Shown here piece after piece: positions 12,401-20,400 of a stretch of DNA of 42,345 nucleotides. The position numbers were made by a program, and so were the translations under genes. The first letter of the stretch is position 1. Every line of letters starts with the position of its first letter. The stretch covers positions 1 to 42,345 of IMG/VR virus record IMGVR_UViG_3300009418_000033; one strand, 5' to 3'. This stretch comes from a virus. Under the pieces are notes generated by a model. The model did no database searches. It was not told where the DNA came from and saw only the letters and a list, made by a program, of their open reading frames with translations.

Positions 12401-14436
12401 TGTCTTTCAGCCGAAGTGGCTACCCTACCACCAGCATTATTCTTTTTCATTCTAAGAAACGCCATTATTTCTTGTTCTATTACTTCTCTGTTGATTACAT
12501 TGCCCATACTACGTCTATTTAGATCTACTAATAGGTTAGAAATCTCATTCATAGTACTATGATGGCCTTCGACTATATTTTTATCTAAGAATCTTGCAAA
12601 ATCTTCACCTTCGCCTCCGGTCATCTTATCAACAAAAGTAGCCATCCTTAGTTTGCCTTCTTCCCATCCCATATGACTAACCAAACCATTAAAGGTTCCA
12701 TCTAGAGGTGTATCAGTAGACATTCCTACGATATGTTTCATTTGGGTTTTCATCCATCCCTTATGAGTCCAGCCTAATTTGTTGGCGTCTTTGTACCAAT
12801 GTTTAAGCTGTCCTCCAAGAAATCCGTCCATGAAACCAGTTAAAGCAAAACCAAAGGCTCCCATTATTCCCATAGTCCAACCAAGTTCCCCTAAACTAAA
12901 GGTAACATCATGGTTTCCTACTCCATCAATAAAGTCCTGTCTTCGGATTCTATCTTCTTGATCTCTAAGGTTCATACCAAGACCATAGGCTGCTCCCCAA
13001 CCACCGCCAACACCCATTCTTCCTACCATACCTCCTAGAGATCTGCCGCCCTTCATAAAGGCTGCGAGTTCTAGGGTATGACCAACTGCTACCATAGGAT
13101 ATCCTAGCATGGACGAAATTACTTTTTGAGAACCTAGTTGTGTCTTTGTAAGACGACCAAGATTTGATCCCTCTAAAAAGGTTGCTGACCAAACACCTTT
13201 TTGGGCTGTAGGCATGACTGCTGTTAATCCACCACTATGCATAAGGCGAGCCGTATCGTCTATAGATAACATTATATCGTCACCAGTTTTTAGAATATTT
13301 GAGGCTCTACCTTTAGTGGGATCAGCGCGAGTAACTCTAGTTACTACTAATTGCCATTGATCCTTTGTTCTACCTGTGTTACCCCACAAACGGGGGTTAA
13401 GGATTCTTCCAAGAGATCTTCCTGTTGGTCCTCTTCCTACAATAGCTCCTGATTTACTCGCAAGATCAATCGTTTCTCCAGTTAGTTTACTTATCAAACG
13501 AGGATTAACATACTCTCCCTTTTGTGCAGCTTTCATAAACTGTGAAAGCTGGGCCGTTAATCTTTCGCCTCTAAGTAGTGCTTGACCCCCTGTTTTAATT
13601 CCTGCGCCTACTGCACCTACACCTAAAGTAAGGGGAATCATAGCCCATAATTCCCAATCCATTCCCATATCAAAAATATGGTCGCCAATAACTTCAGATG
13701 TTTCTGTAGTTCTTCCAAGAAATCTCAGTTGCTCGTCGTATCTATGTTTTCTTATTGTTTCTAAAGAATGATCTAAGATAAATCTATTAACCCAATATAG
13801 ATAGTCGTTTTTATTAGCTGCGCCTTTTCCCCATTCTTTAGGATCTATTCCTTGTTGGGTTATAAACTCTCTAACGAGATCAGCATCAATTTTAGCTCCT
13901 CGTTGAGTAGGAAAGGCGTTATCTAAAGTATCCTGCCATCCATCGGTTTTATAATCAAAGAATGCATCTCTACTTTTGCTCATTGCATCTATACGACTCC
14001 AATCGGTATTAAAGTACCAATTTAAATCGCTATCTTTAATCAACGTACCTCCAGAACCCCATTCAAATGTATGTCTATTTCCTGAATATCCGTCATCTGG
14101 TGGAGGTGTAAGTCCTGCTAGGCTTTCATGGAAATCTACACTAAATGGATTTGCACCTAACATACCCGATTTCCATGTTACTCGATTATGAAACCATCTC
14201 CAGTAATTATGCGTATCCATAGAAGCAAATTTATCGGGAGGAAGCGGACCACGCTCAAAATCCCATTCAAATGGCGATCTAGCCTCTAGTTCTCCAACCT
14301 TGATAGGGATCGGCCACAGTCTATCTTTTGCTTTTTCGTCAATATAGTCGATATAATCAAGACGATTAACAAGCGGAACCGGCTCTCGGGTTTGGATCCT
14401 TTGGTAATCTTTATAGCTTCCTAAAGGATATTCCAT
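487..14436 (-). CDS. Giant ejection protein at the T7 gp16 position (4649 aa)
   Basis: Last gene of the late operon. Its ATG overlaps the stop of the 2079-aa gene by one base (TAATG). T7 gp16 (1318 aa) is injected into the cell envelope and helps translocate DNA; the same role is inferred from position after gp14- and gp15-like genes and from a helical, partly hydrophobic character. Membrane-like segments appear near residues 260-283, 516-543, 4033-4065 and 4346-4370. The middle (about 700-3900) is highly charged, with many coiled-coil-like stretches. Pro/Glu/Val/Lys linkers lie near 1453, 1593, 2130, 2313, 3116, 3520 and 3641. Small islands include SH3/KOW-like beta stretches (about 1343-1400 and 2160-2205) and a winged-helix-like piece (about 3450-3515, containing HLKKTGFIEYD). 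I see no lytic transglycosylase motif; a lysozyme is encoded separately nearby. It also resembles phage polyvalent proteins in modularity. Role moderately sure, domains tentative. Confidence 0.7.
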   Translation of the reverse strand: MEYPLGSYKDYQRIQTREPVPLVNRLDYIDYIDEKAKDRLWPIPIKVGELEARSPFEWDFERGPLPPDKFASMDTHNYWRWFHNRVTWKSGMLGANPFSVDFHESLAGLTPPPDDGYSGNRHTFEWGSGGTLIKDSDLNWYFNTDWSRIDAMSKSRDAFFDYKTDGWQDTLDNAFPTQRGAKIDADLVREFITQQGIDPKEWGKGAANKNDYLYWVNRFILDHSLETIRKHRYDEQLRFLGRTTETSEVIGDHIFDMGMDWELWAMIPLTLGVGAVGAGIKTGGQALLRGERLTAQLSQFMKAAQKGEYVNPRLISKLTGETIDLASKSGAIVGRGPTGRSLGRILNPRLWGNTGRTKDQWQLVVTRVTRADPTKGRASNILKTGDDIMLSIDDTARLMHSGGLTAVMPTAQKGVWSATFLEGSNLGRLTKTQLGSQKVISSMLGYPMVAVGHTLELAAFMKGGRSLGGMVGRMGVGGGWGAAYGLGMNLRDQEDRIRRQDFIDGVGNHDVTFSLGELGWTMGIMGAFGFALTGFMDGFLGGQLKHWYKDANKLGWTHKGWMKTQMKHIVGMSTDTPLDGTFNGLVSHMGWEEGKLRMATFVDKMTGGEGEDFARFLDKNIVEGHHSTMNEISNLLVDLNRRSMGNVINREVIEQEIMAFLRMKKNNAGGRVATSAERQARNARDGRRAMEERGLVNPISQADSLRNPTPRPRDFHAAAPSDRQANSWWKAYNDSVQKLNNRRARAEKAKDKYGLESDQFRKAFNKFKRTEAELTNWLEKGNKGEAFPLFSEDLAPEIYFENYQYQTEELVKLFDAVEKLKLMENRDTSVNEMIAQHELINKLLKDMDTKYPRRDNKSRKILRDEEDGRLNERIQQETMENSELRKAVLSALLKRMQDPTGNHARASELLDEALKQSKLSSAVSKVAELGSSKADAYYSNLYELRTLGRMLDNTHEFLVDDLHSVGRNQSVWHAKQKAKRDASYVIATYSRAETAVPPEAWPAFNILIAEYRVRRIERGKIDEWLRQALTDELGNIEHLDFEQIAPHFRDFAIQLDDYYITNYERGLAVKQLTKQSDPHGYVTLQQSIIQDNPAVTADLGGSAFHIKANSYMETGFVSIVELAALGHVSLATDKGAIVGINGIPKKSIFWTDKIDGPTLAKQVWDHHNDKGFTYDDLRVIQAAADNKRFNSDLPIIKREDTPPHLIAEAPENPLETVMITLEKRMENAESALVRTTSLEPEATLTTDQVRTGSLILWNIRRNYLEAMEKIKKRVPDGPEKEQALAALKDKLNNEIKPREDSFMTQHSLEFIEAVGQRFDPDTMHVSKGDHIMPKDLSQAGAPRVISITEPGIKQHGEVLVLSGNPLKARVKISSKQVEFSEFTEAVGRELEVGSVVIHDTTNPVFEHARIIEDVDHLSTRNIEDMRRSADGYEAEGRTELAAAVREAADDVEAAGRVEIVPEAAPQPPKSSEILALIERGNKSSILLVESIMHLKEQGIITDLQAVRGLKLLANTWKTDDGLIDFNGWWADVLKNNPKEAAAWAPELFFSTLLEGMRQATKEGLEFENAIALGMKELDIVKDSPNVFKDILEYEAPVRVEAEPQPVAKPVPDELNLVKVEGIDRPIPASELTTVTPFVGREQTTNIGEAFARNLDQPNPLFPEQDFYAVGEKHLFDMVEAIIGRPVGRSELGISELAFQNNGLSMLDLIDFVNSNTLLKQAVAIGDRENFDVSKIVIHLIKKATNEATYYNRQQVLKWVTRNSEVQQNIDFSNWRRIINRKGEASNSDDYLTMVAAYEKAGYHDSEFATWVKQYYPEHNILDDEVNTELFTLYRQEAEIDRKWQELRGTDIDEWQRNAKTWLEEGWVSVSSETMVQDILRDIGILKKRMIDESLNAIMEGKPSQRHTRVAIERVIAQQYPELEIWNGHFTGKENRPSAAWSDDVQGEVNGLKEAVEKEVGWDNLEDIMATDVGKHPLHREVPFDSKDLFTHTEMRGPRRPRREERPDEVSDIPTRDVEENSSVELVQTEETIDRVLDDLPSEQIEKEFTKKEAMKILGISKEEAKKKGKEALNREAKEALAAGKLAIEDIDRRTALLQDELNKLRGLTDETTDSLPLTEEADAIVGMVKKEEVPEVVTEPSYIEPTKTTEGEFFFDIGIFDYSHAKDGDIVVVYDVHGNKRPATIIPGKGGSQRPRVAFVDASGKTIELSNVGLDPMTWSQNINDPAYTMHTARAVNGIRQGAIPDKLSDAELLTSKEALETFLTKMGIPLDAHPSQLKNQQGPVKQATADLAAIKATQIRRLETEAIVPEKPVTLPASKEPTIPEKIGVKEADTTKAELTALLQEEMQIMQEIADVSRGRFYLPEVNEQQVKLEITKYFSMMQEYAELTGDTDFQTMVATRMQVWEKVRNEKAMNLPGILQGSNAPPHIQKRFEGIHPDVDRLKRTLQFYQNQVTLPHKSIQRNARKQIKLIEDYLGWATPITKVQIPKKGKIKNEHWDKLINTKVREIEDQWNYVLAYIKSHSVISRERMEYKRELEKLLGFRNKQRTEYGILNPNHPHIEMISWEIKRLQMIKSLLEGDGSLFGHDHLGKFHLAEAAGLSMHQAKMAGDLGGKGKRLLREKSLAKEVEAIEAKEARLEEDLVDQFFSYTPDGTRQKHMSLGDLVFIRNRQGGGFLKEGKKGRTNRAGLQEWEVEPGMGTIMLEKIHNIIRTDLKAGQTVDKSLVEDIFHELYYLATSRPKTLGRLWYLNDRQFKTSVSEKFTDKAGNPKKLVDLTYDELLGEFDLAAAGGFVDSIALHRASREMFSHKLVRGKDGKWTKVRRLKRDGDALGVETKSDVPLGRFMYAVAAGYKESFTKRKRTSEIGRGKLEDITPEMAEQVGAVATDRTSLVAKIDRPEDFSVREEQEGLVNTMLWEYFDPKAKGIGEPERAERRAIQLLVKTIREMDSNPRIWDKEKNIWVDNPKSFFKFYRTDVELRRAELTGKQELDVDKIVAFHEDFIARQLSESGEIDAVGYFAVDNRPLKNRERFTIESKVDKRTGVSTPAHPKEQRRVLKANIIRWVERIRAAIAETELRHERMYLPSRRKSVSMESLLGENIKWKGVRVKEPVAQIVPLTLTVHGQIPEPKPVATLGQLAEQLLLPYRAETTSGATKGRRKKFKTELVYKNINAIERDLTRRIEGTYKSLDELINSVADSPEQIRAKIMKDEAKTIAQKKAAGKTYTPMTTEQIDVMVDETFISHLQELIRSSRIQDTEAWLQNHYKQFAKHYTMFIEGARRFVKNPFDSLLKELNSIDKQLAEPQIRKIANEASFVNKINWFSRNYAGDKRIPNLRKEIKTYNYYRRNVLMYKRRIVTRMLNKLEQFTDQPLYIPARPLLFEPKNNLEKNIIEWFRIHPENATFTKADFINYFGPSIETAISAYTKDASRARAFSLLSDFDPDPNAVSLRVFEDKPAFDPKAISRFVPSTLKDEMNLNIGSYQDRLFKHLKKTGFIEYDKSARGWKLTVRGRERAEEMKPIGIERVETQPVVKPLTIDEQIAYLESKKQETVIAAGKRRMVTIDPQTRTRLYNEAKAELSAYLSQPLPRIFDSRRERYLKAQIEKYDKGMEPWDHTQGEWRLDSPELVIAEYNARISELRQQKVEPVVVEGLDLIKELQTIKQEMWDIENLHKSLPPEEQWPDYPMTIEGEAFDVRFSQMQRERTEKIRQLYHDSITAYQELKNREAAIINKLKEKLGPNLREDLSKAEPLISKSAADISVIREPNVFKPASRKIQMFSPEELRTSARTIAPTAIPAKMVKPDILNTFKEDNLNPEYSGATDPLSIADKVDAAYGGSTKHYVDVDGNKVNPEKTALQEAMLTWAKRRNHQAAGSKAGQEVAGAERRYINEIGQPNMGSKERVFSAKELADNPDFLRKFDWNWRQIIMDYANTTATRINAQETLNHWLKSLGVHSPYGEQLKNIRFEDLFSLMRDRVANLVELETPKGVKVIDSKQRRALEQTVDFMEMLYKEMIGTPVYHADAKFDGMVKAVNNIAQSVFGTGISQAVALVELPYAIIVRSGNAGALVNALATVVKGIPKASSNLGTNLEGTAFMFDNIERSGLAKFMQDDRVEYDMRWTKRIRALWKLMWSKDRKYSATDGGMTKLNNFLEGTAKMQSEWTFLRQVINLTKNVAVGNARYQTLHNLDNLAAFSKAFDPKVFRSKLSAADKRKYIKGLARENKLDYGMAMRWLRAGLVVDDSGLDLMPVVRRLLKWGDATDNNWDQALMFERLNSVDYQFGTLERDLYTDVFDRFINYIEMHAHDASPEPRGIAAFSHFNKNWFGRLFSFYATYPLAFFNVYMKKNPSEVGAIKALALLLAIVGLETMHMQVRELQRGKKSPQEIAEDWKEHPMAKLFQHGSNAPILGYGSKLFREIAVLPVANPMLGEPVYGGNPMNVPATGVFKMFSNAITGAVQGDVLTRNRTAATSSIDMMDWLSTAGNLQHGEKDAQASHAMDLLYQTFFPSKAFWWVPINDALFNHIRPDERDNARILALAYSSMMQEDMDNNRPDAAARLWNEAILANFSEHIPNRRSPKIPMNTPTTTPEERMEFQKTVAPPGTPPKKVRPILTPHLDMKKDADTFESLYEFPSFLQLPNSFFESGGIAP

Positions 14437-17400
14437 TATCTATTCTCCTGTATAGCAAGTCGGAAAGTATAAGCAGGGCCAGTATCTCTCCATCCTAAAT
14501 CTATTGGTAAGCCCGGACCAAAAGACTGTTCCATGTATTGTTCTTGAATTTGTAAGTTATAAGTTAGGTTTAGTGGATCCCATACTAAACTATAAACAAA
14601 GTGACCTCCTGATCCTGTTTTTCTTCGAAGGCCAGCAACATTAAACATTTGACTTGTGTTTTCAGATAAGCGAATAGTTTGATCTGAAATTAAGTTCGGC
14701 TTAGTAAATAATTTAACATCTTGTTTTCTTTTTAGCTGTGCTTGAATAGCAGAATTCTCTGGAACTGCAATCTGTATGCTTCTATCTTTATCAAAGCGTC
14801 CTCCCATTGCATCCGGTCCTCCTTTATTTAAATAAAAAGTGAGGTTTTCTCCTGCATATTCCTCAGGTTCTGGTTTGGGTATTCTTGGAACAGAATTAGG
14901 ATTTGCTTGAGAATCATTAAGTAATAGAGCCGGAATGTGTAGAGAATAAATTTCGTATCTTCCCAATGTATCATTCCATCGGATATCTTTTTTATAAACT
15001 CGCTCTAGACCAGTTAATACTTCTATTGATCTTCCATTAATCATTAAACGCCCAGCAATTCCATCGAAAGCAGAAACCCAATCTCCTGATTGGGGTTTAT
15101 TTCTAAAGTAACCAGTATGTCGATTATGCATCTCATTTTGAGTCATAGGAGCAAAGGTTACTTGCCCACCACCAAATGTCCAAGGAATAGCCTCTTCATA
15201 GGTTTGATCATATCCTGATCTTCCAAGCGGTATACCCCATTTAGTACGTGATACAGCAAACTCAAGAATATCCATTTGTGTAAGAGGATCTCTATGTCGT
15301 TCTTGTTCAGCAATAAACTCCCAAAATTTCTGGTCTGGTATTGCTTCAGTATGTGTTACGTAATCTCTAACCGCATCTGCATATGTATAATCAGTTGATA
15401 TAGAATCAGATCTATAAATATTATAAGGAGAATAAGGCCCATGTTCTTTAGCATAATACGCATCTTGAATTTTCTGTTCGATGTAGTCCATTCCTATTCC
15501 TAAAGGAGATGAGAAAAGCTTTCTTCGTAGTGTCTGAGGAAGAAGACTGTCGAAGTTTATTTGTTCCCATTCTCCCGATAATTGAAAAGCTCCTAGAACA
15601 ACCTGTTCCTCGAATAATTTTTCCATTCTTATATCTAAACCAGCATCGCGTATCGCTCGACTAGGATTGTCGGGATTGTTTTTCCATGTTTGATAAAATT
15701 CTATAGCTGTTGGGTTTGTGAACCAGAAGTTTAAGATTCCAGTTGGATCCGTAGGATTACCATCAGGATCAACCGTACTAATAAGTATCTCTGGATCCGT
15801 AATTCTCATAGCTTCGAACTGTAAATCTATATCATCATATACGTTTTTCCATGCGTTATTATAAGGACCGTAATCATTTGAGGCTACAGAAGCTCTTCTA
15901 ATATGGGATAGGGTTTGTACTATAGGAACCCTAGATTCTTGTGGTTGGGCGAATGGAGGAGGCGAGGATGAAATAGTACCCTGTTTGCTATCCATAGCCT
16001 GATCAAATATTAATCGTTGTCGTTCTGGTGGTAGGTTTCCTAAGGCTGCTTTTCCTGCGGGTGTTCCAATCTTTGCTTTGTTTTTTTCTATAGTATTAGA
16101 TAATAGACTTAATTCTGTATCTAAATATCCTTGGATTTCGGCTCTATTATCTATCATTATTTGACCAACATATGCTCTCAAATTATCCATTAAGTGACGA
16201 GGAGCCTCAAATTCTCTAGTTTGTCTACTAATATCAATAGCTTCTAAAACACGATTAAGTTCGTGCATAGTTTGATCATATGCTTTAGCTTCAATAAAAT
16301 CTACATTTTCCCATTCTTTAGCCCAATGATATTGAACTCTTTGTCCTTGATTAGTGACTGTCATTGTATCATATGAAGGATGCCACTCTTCTGCTACTGC
16401 TTTGCTGAGTTGCCATATTTTTTCTAAGCCTGTAATCTCGTTTCCTACTTGAATATTTGCATTATACCATGCTCTTTCTTCGTGGGATTGGGTTATATAT
16501 GTATCTATTCTGTCTAAAGATTCTTCGGCTTTCTGAATTGCTGTTTCTTCTTCTGGAGTCAATGGCTCGGCAATACCCGGTTCCCGTCTTGTACGAATAG
16601 CCTGCCTAACCTGATCTAATATTCTTTTCATTTCTTTTTGTTGCTCTGGTTTGATCAATGCTACATCATCAGAAGCTAAAATCTGTGACAGAGTATAAGC
16701 CATTCTAAAGTTATTATCTTGTTTTTCAGCTTTATCGTTTGGAAGATAAGGACGGATCCATTGGTATTCCGTCGCTAAAGAATCTACTCTTTCGGCTATA
16801 GCTCCAAGTTCCGGTTTACTTTGTAATTCTGTAGTAAATTCATCGGGATATAATGAAGTCCTAAGTGACATTCTTTCTAACCACTCAGGAAAATCTTCAT
16901 CTTTAGGGATCAAGTCGTGTGGATATCCTTGTTCTTGTAAGGCTGTTCGTACATCGAAATCAGGATCGTCTTTACCTTGTTGTATAATAGCATCAAAGTT
17001 TTCTTGGTCAGCCTGTAAAATATCTGGATTAGTTAAGGATCGTGGATATTCTTGGTTTGGTCTAGCATAGTGTCTAAAGTCTATACTTCCTGTCTCAAGC
17101 ATGTCTTCAAATAAGTCTTCTCGTTCATCTGATCGTTCTGCTTGTTGGGTAATTAATCTAGCAAGATATGATGGTTCTCCTGTGGGCATATCTAATTGGA
17201 GTCCAATGTTTAGTTCCTCACTAGGGATGACTCGAACACCAGTCTTAACATTTGTTTGGTCGGTGGCAGACATAAACCGTTCGTTTATAGGTGAGGTATT
17301 GCTACCTATACGCTCAACTAATTGGAGTCCAGTGTTTCCATTTCGTAGTACAGGTTCTATCGTATATCTGGCTGCTAACTCATTGAACTTTACCTGCATT

Positions 17401-20400
17401 GGACCAAAATTAGGCTTAAGCGACGTAATACCTAACTCTGCAAAGTCTGAACCAGTATCAGCGGTAAACATATCGACTGATTCCGTTTTACCGGCTTCCA
17501 TCATTGATATCATTGGAGCCATAGTAGAATTAACAGCCGGTACAATAAACTCTTCCATTATTCTAATTCGATCATCTGGATCTAGAAGTGTCATAAACAA
17601 ATCAAAAGATATTTCCGTCTTAGCGATCCTCTCTGCTGTTAATTTATTGTCATCGGAAAGACTAGCTATCGTTCTGTCTGAAATCATTTGATCCCAAATC
17701 ATATCCGCTAACATATCTGCTCCCTGTGATCGCATAAGAGAATCTTTTTGTTCCCGACTAGACTTGGAAGTTATGTCTCCTTCTTTGGTTGTATAGTCTG
17801 CCCAAAGTGCGTCATACGCCTCTGGAGTTAACATATTTTCAACCGAACTCTTAGCATCGTCGTATATCTTTGCCATCACTTCCATAGGATCTGATATAGT
17901 TATATCTCGCTCCCTAAATTGTCTACCATTCGGTCCTTTACTTATTGGATAAGCTTCCTCTAAATAGTTTTCTAAGAAGTTCCCAAAAATCTGCTGTCTC
18001 TCATCTCCATAAGAGATTAAATAGGTAGTTATACTCTCTTGATCTTGCATAGGAAGTGCCACGAAAACATCGCCAATCCATTGAAATAATAAGCTTTGAC
18101 TATCAGAATCACCTAAGGTTTCAGACCAGTTCTGCGCGTTGTCTTTCATTAAGCTTGACTCGTACTTTCGTTTTCCGCTGGTACTAGTTCTTATAGTATT
18201 AATTTGTTCGGCTCTTCCGGTAGCATATATTTGCTTAGCCTGTTGTGCTGGAAGAGCTTGGTTGGGGTCTTGTGAAAGAAGAGGAATATTAATAGCTGCG
18301 TTTCTCCAGAGATCTATAGATGCTTGATCCATTTCTAGACTATCGGGAGTATTACCGGTGCTTCTCTTTCTCGCGCCGCCTTTTCCAGCCTCCCAAGCAT
18401 TAAAAATCGGTCTTCGAATACTTTCAATTAACTTATCATACATAACCATAGCTGGATGACCTGCCTCAACAGGTTTGTAGTAAACCTTTCCTCCGGTTCC
18501 ATCAGGTCTTGTTTCTATCATTTCCCAAACCAGTTCGTCTCCCAAAACACCTTGTTCCATCATCTGTTTTATTCTACCTGCGTGTTCAGGTAAAGCTCTT
18601 AACTCTCTAGGTGAAACTAATCTTGTTCTGGTAGGATCAATAGAAATAACGGTTTCTTTAGGTACTCCCATAAGACCACCAGTTTGTCGTCTCATTTCGT
18701 TTTCGCGTTTTCCCCAATTTGGTGTAGCTATAGTATGTTCTGTTGGGGTTGAACCCTCAGGAAGAAGCCTAAATATAGTAGTCAAATTATCGGGTAGATT
18801 TATATCTACATAGACCTCGTTTAATAATGATGTTTCAGTATATGGAGAGCCTGTAGCATCTACCATTGTATTTAAGCCACCCGGATATTGCCGTAGATAC
18901 TCATTAACTGCTACAGTTGAAGCACCTTCCATCTCTCGGGTAAGTTCTCCTAGAGCATGTGTTCTATAAGATTCTTCCATTATTTCGTGAACTTTATTGT
19001 AATTGTCTTCAAAGATAGCATTGACTCTAGTATCATCGGTTGATGCTATGTTAAATCCCAACTGCCACTCTGTTAAAAGATTAGCAATGATCTCAGCCCG
19101 TTCTGGAATTGCAGTATCTAAAGCATAATTTAGTTGATCTATAGAAGTCGGTAGTCCTAAACTTTCTGAATGGCTTTGAATATGTCGATGAATTACAGGA
19201 CCACTTTGTTGTACATCTTTGAGTATAGGCTCTAAAATAGAAGAACGAACAAGCGTTCTACCTTGTGGAGTATTTATAGATCGCTGAGCTGTAATTAAGT
19301 CCTCGTAATTTTTTCGTACTGCCGGTAAATCTCCTCTCTCCATACTAGATCTAGCTAGATCGCCTGTAATTTTCATTTGGCTTGCTACATTAGCATCTTT
19401 ATTTCCTTGGGACATTTGATGTAGAGGATAAAGAAGACTACTTTTTATACGTCCTTTAAAAAGCTCTGTTAAGGATACATCTTTGCCTAAAGAAGAATAA
19501 TCTTCAGTTACTGGTAATACGTTTTCTCCAAGAAGATTAACCATCTGGTTTGAAATTACTTCTGCTAAAACCTTTGGATCAAAAGAAGCATCAAAGGATG
19601 TGGCATCTTGCGGAATAAGACCTATAAGCCGAGCTTTTTCTAGATTGTTTCTATAGTCTTCTATAGTTGTTTGTTGAACTGAATCTAGAATTGATTGTCC
19701 GCCCTCTACTTTAGAGGTTAGTTCTCGTATATAAGTATCAACGGCTTTCATTTCTATACTCTGAGTCATCAATAGCCGTCTATCGGCCCATTCTTGAATA
19801 CCTTGAACAAACGTACCGTCATTAGCCCAAGTAGGATTGTGTTCATAGGCTTGGTTTAATAAAGCTTTTGTAACTTCATTATAGTCTTCGTCTGTTACTC
19901 CCGGTACTTGACTTAGTTTTTCAAGTGTAATACTAAAAAGAGATTTAAAGGAATTCTTAGTTAGGTTTTTTCCTATAGCATCCAGAACAAACTTATTTCT
20001 ACTTTTTAATAAAGCTACTGGTCCTTTACGAGACTCCATTGTTGATTCAATGTTTCCAAAGTGTTCGTCATACCAATCTAGTTGTTTCTTTGTACTCCAA
20101 TGAATAGGCCATGTAGAAGAAGAAGGACTAAAGCCTAGTTGGGCGTTTATTTGTTTAGCTACAGAAGCCGGTATATCAGTATCTTTTCCAGACAACCAAT
20201 CTTGTACTTGTGTTGCGGTTACATTAGGACCAAGATTTAAGTCTCGAATCTTTAAAATATCTTCGGCTCTTCGCTCTGCCCATATTTCTTGATTATCAGT
20301 TCCCTCGGAGATACCTTCTTCAATTCGATTAACGTCTAAGTTTTGATATCCTTCTTGCTTGAGAACTATATTTTTTCCAACTTCTTTAGCAAAACTAAAT

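Noticed and set aside
487-14436. N4-type virion RNA polymerase in the 4649-aa protein
   Set aside because: The size recalls N4 vRNAP, but I could not find its T7-polymerase-like motifs, and position and composition fit a gp16-type ejection protein better.
17101-17691. 196-codon open frame on the plus strand within the gp15-position gene
   Set aside because: Antisense to a long, coherent coding frame; Ser/Ile-rich composition typical of a shadow frame, with no recognisable product.
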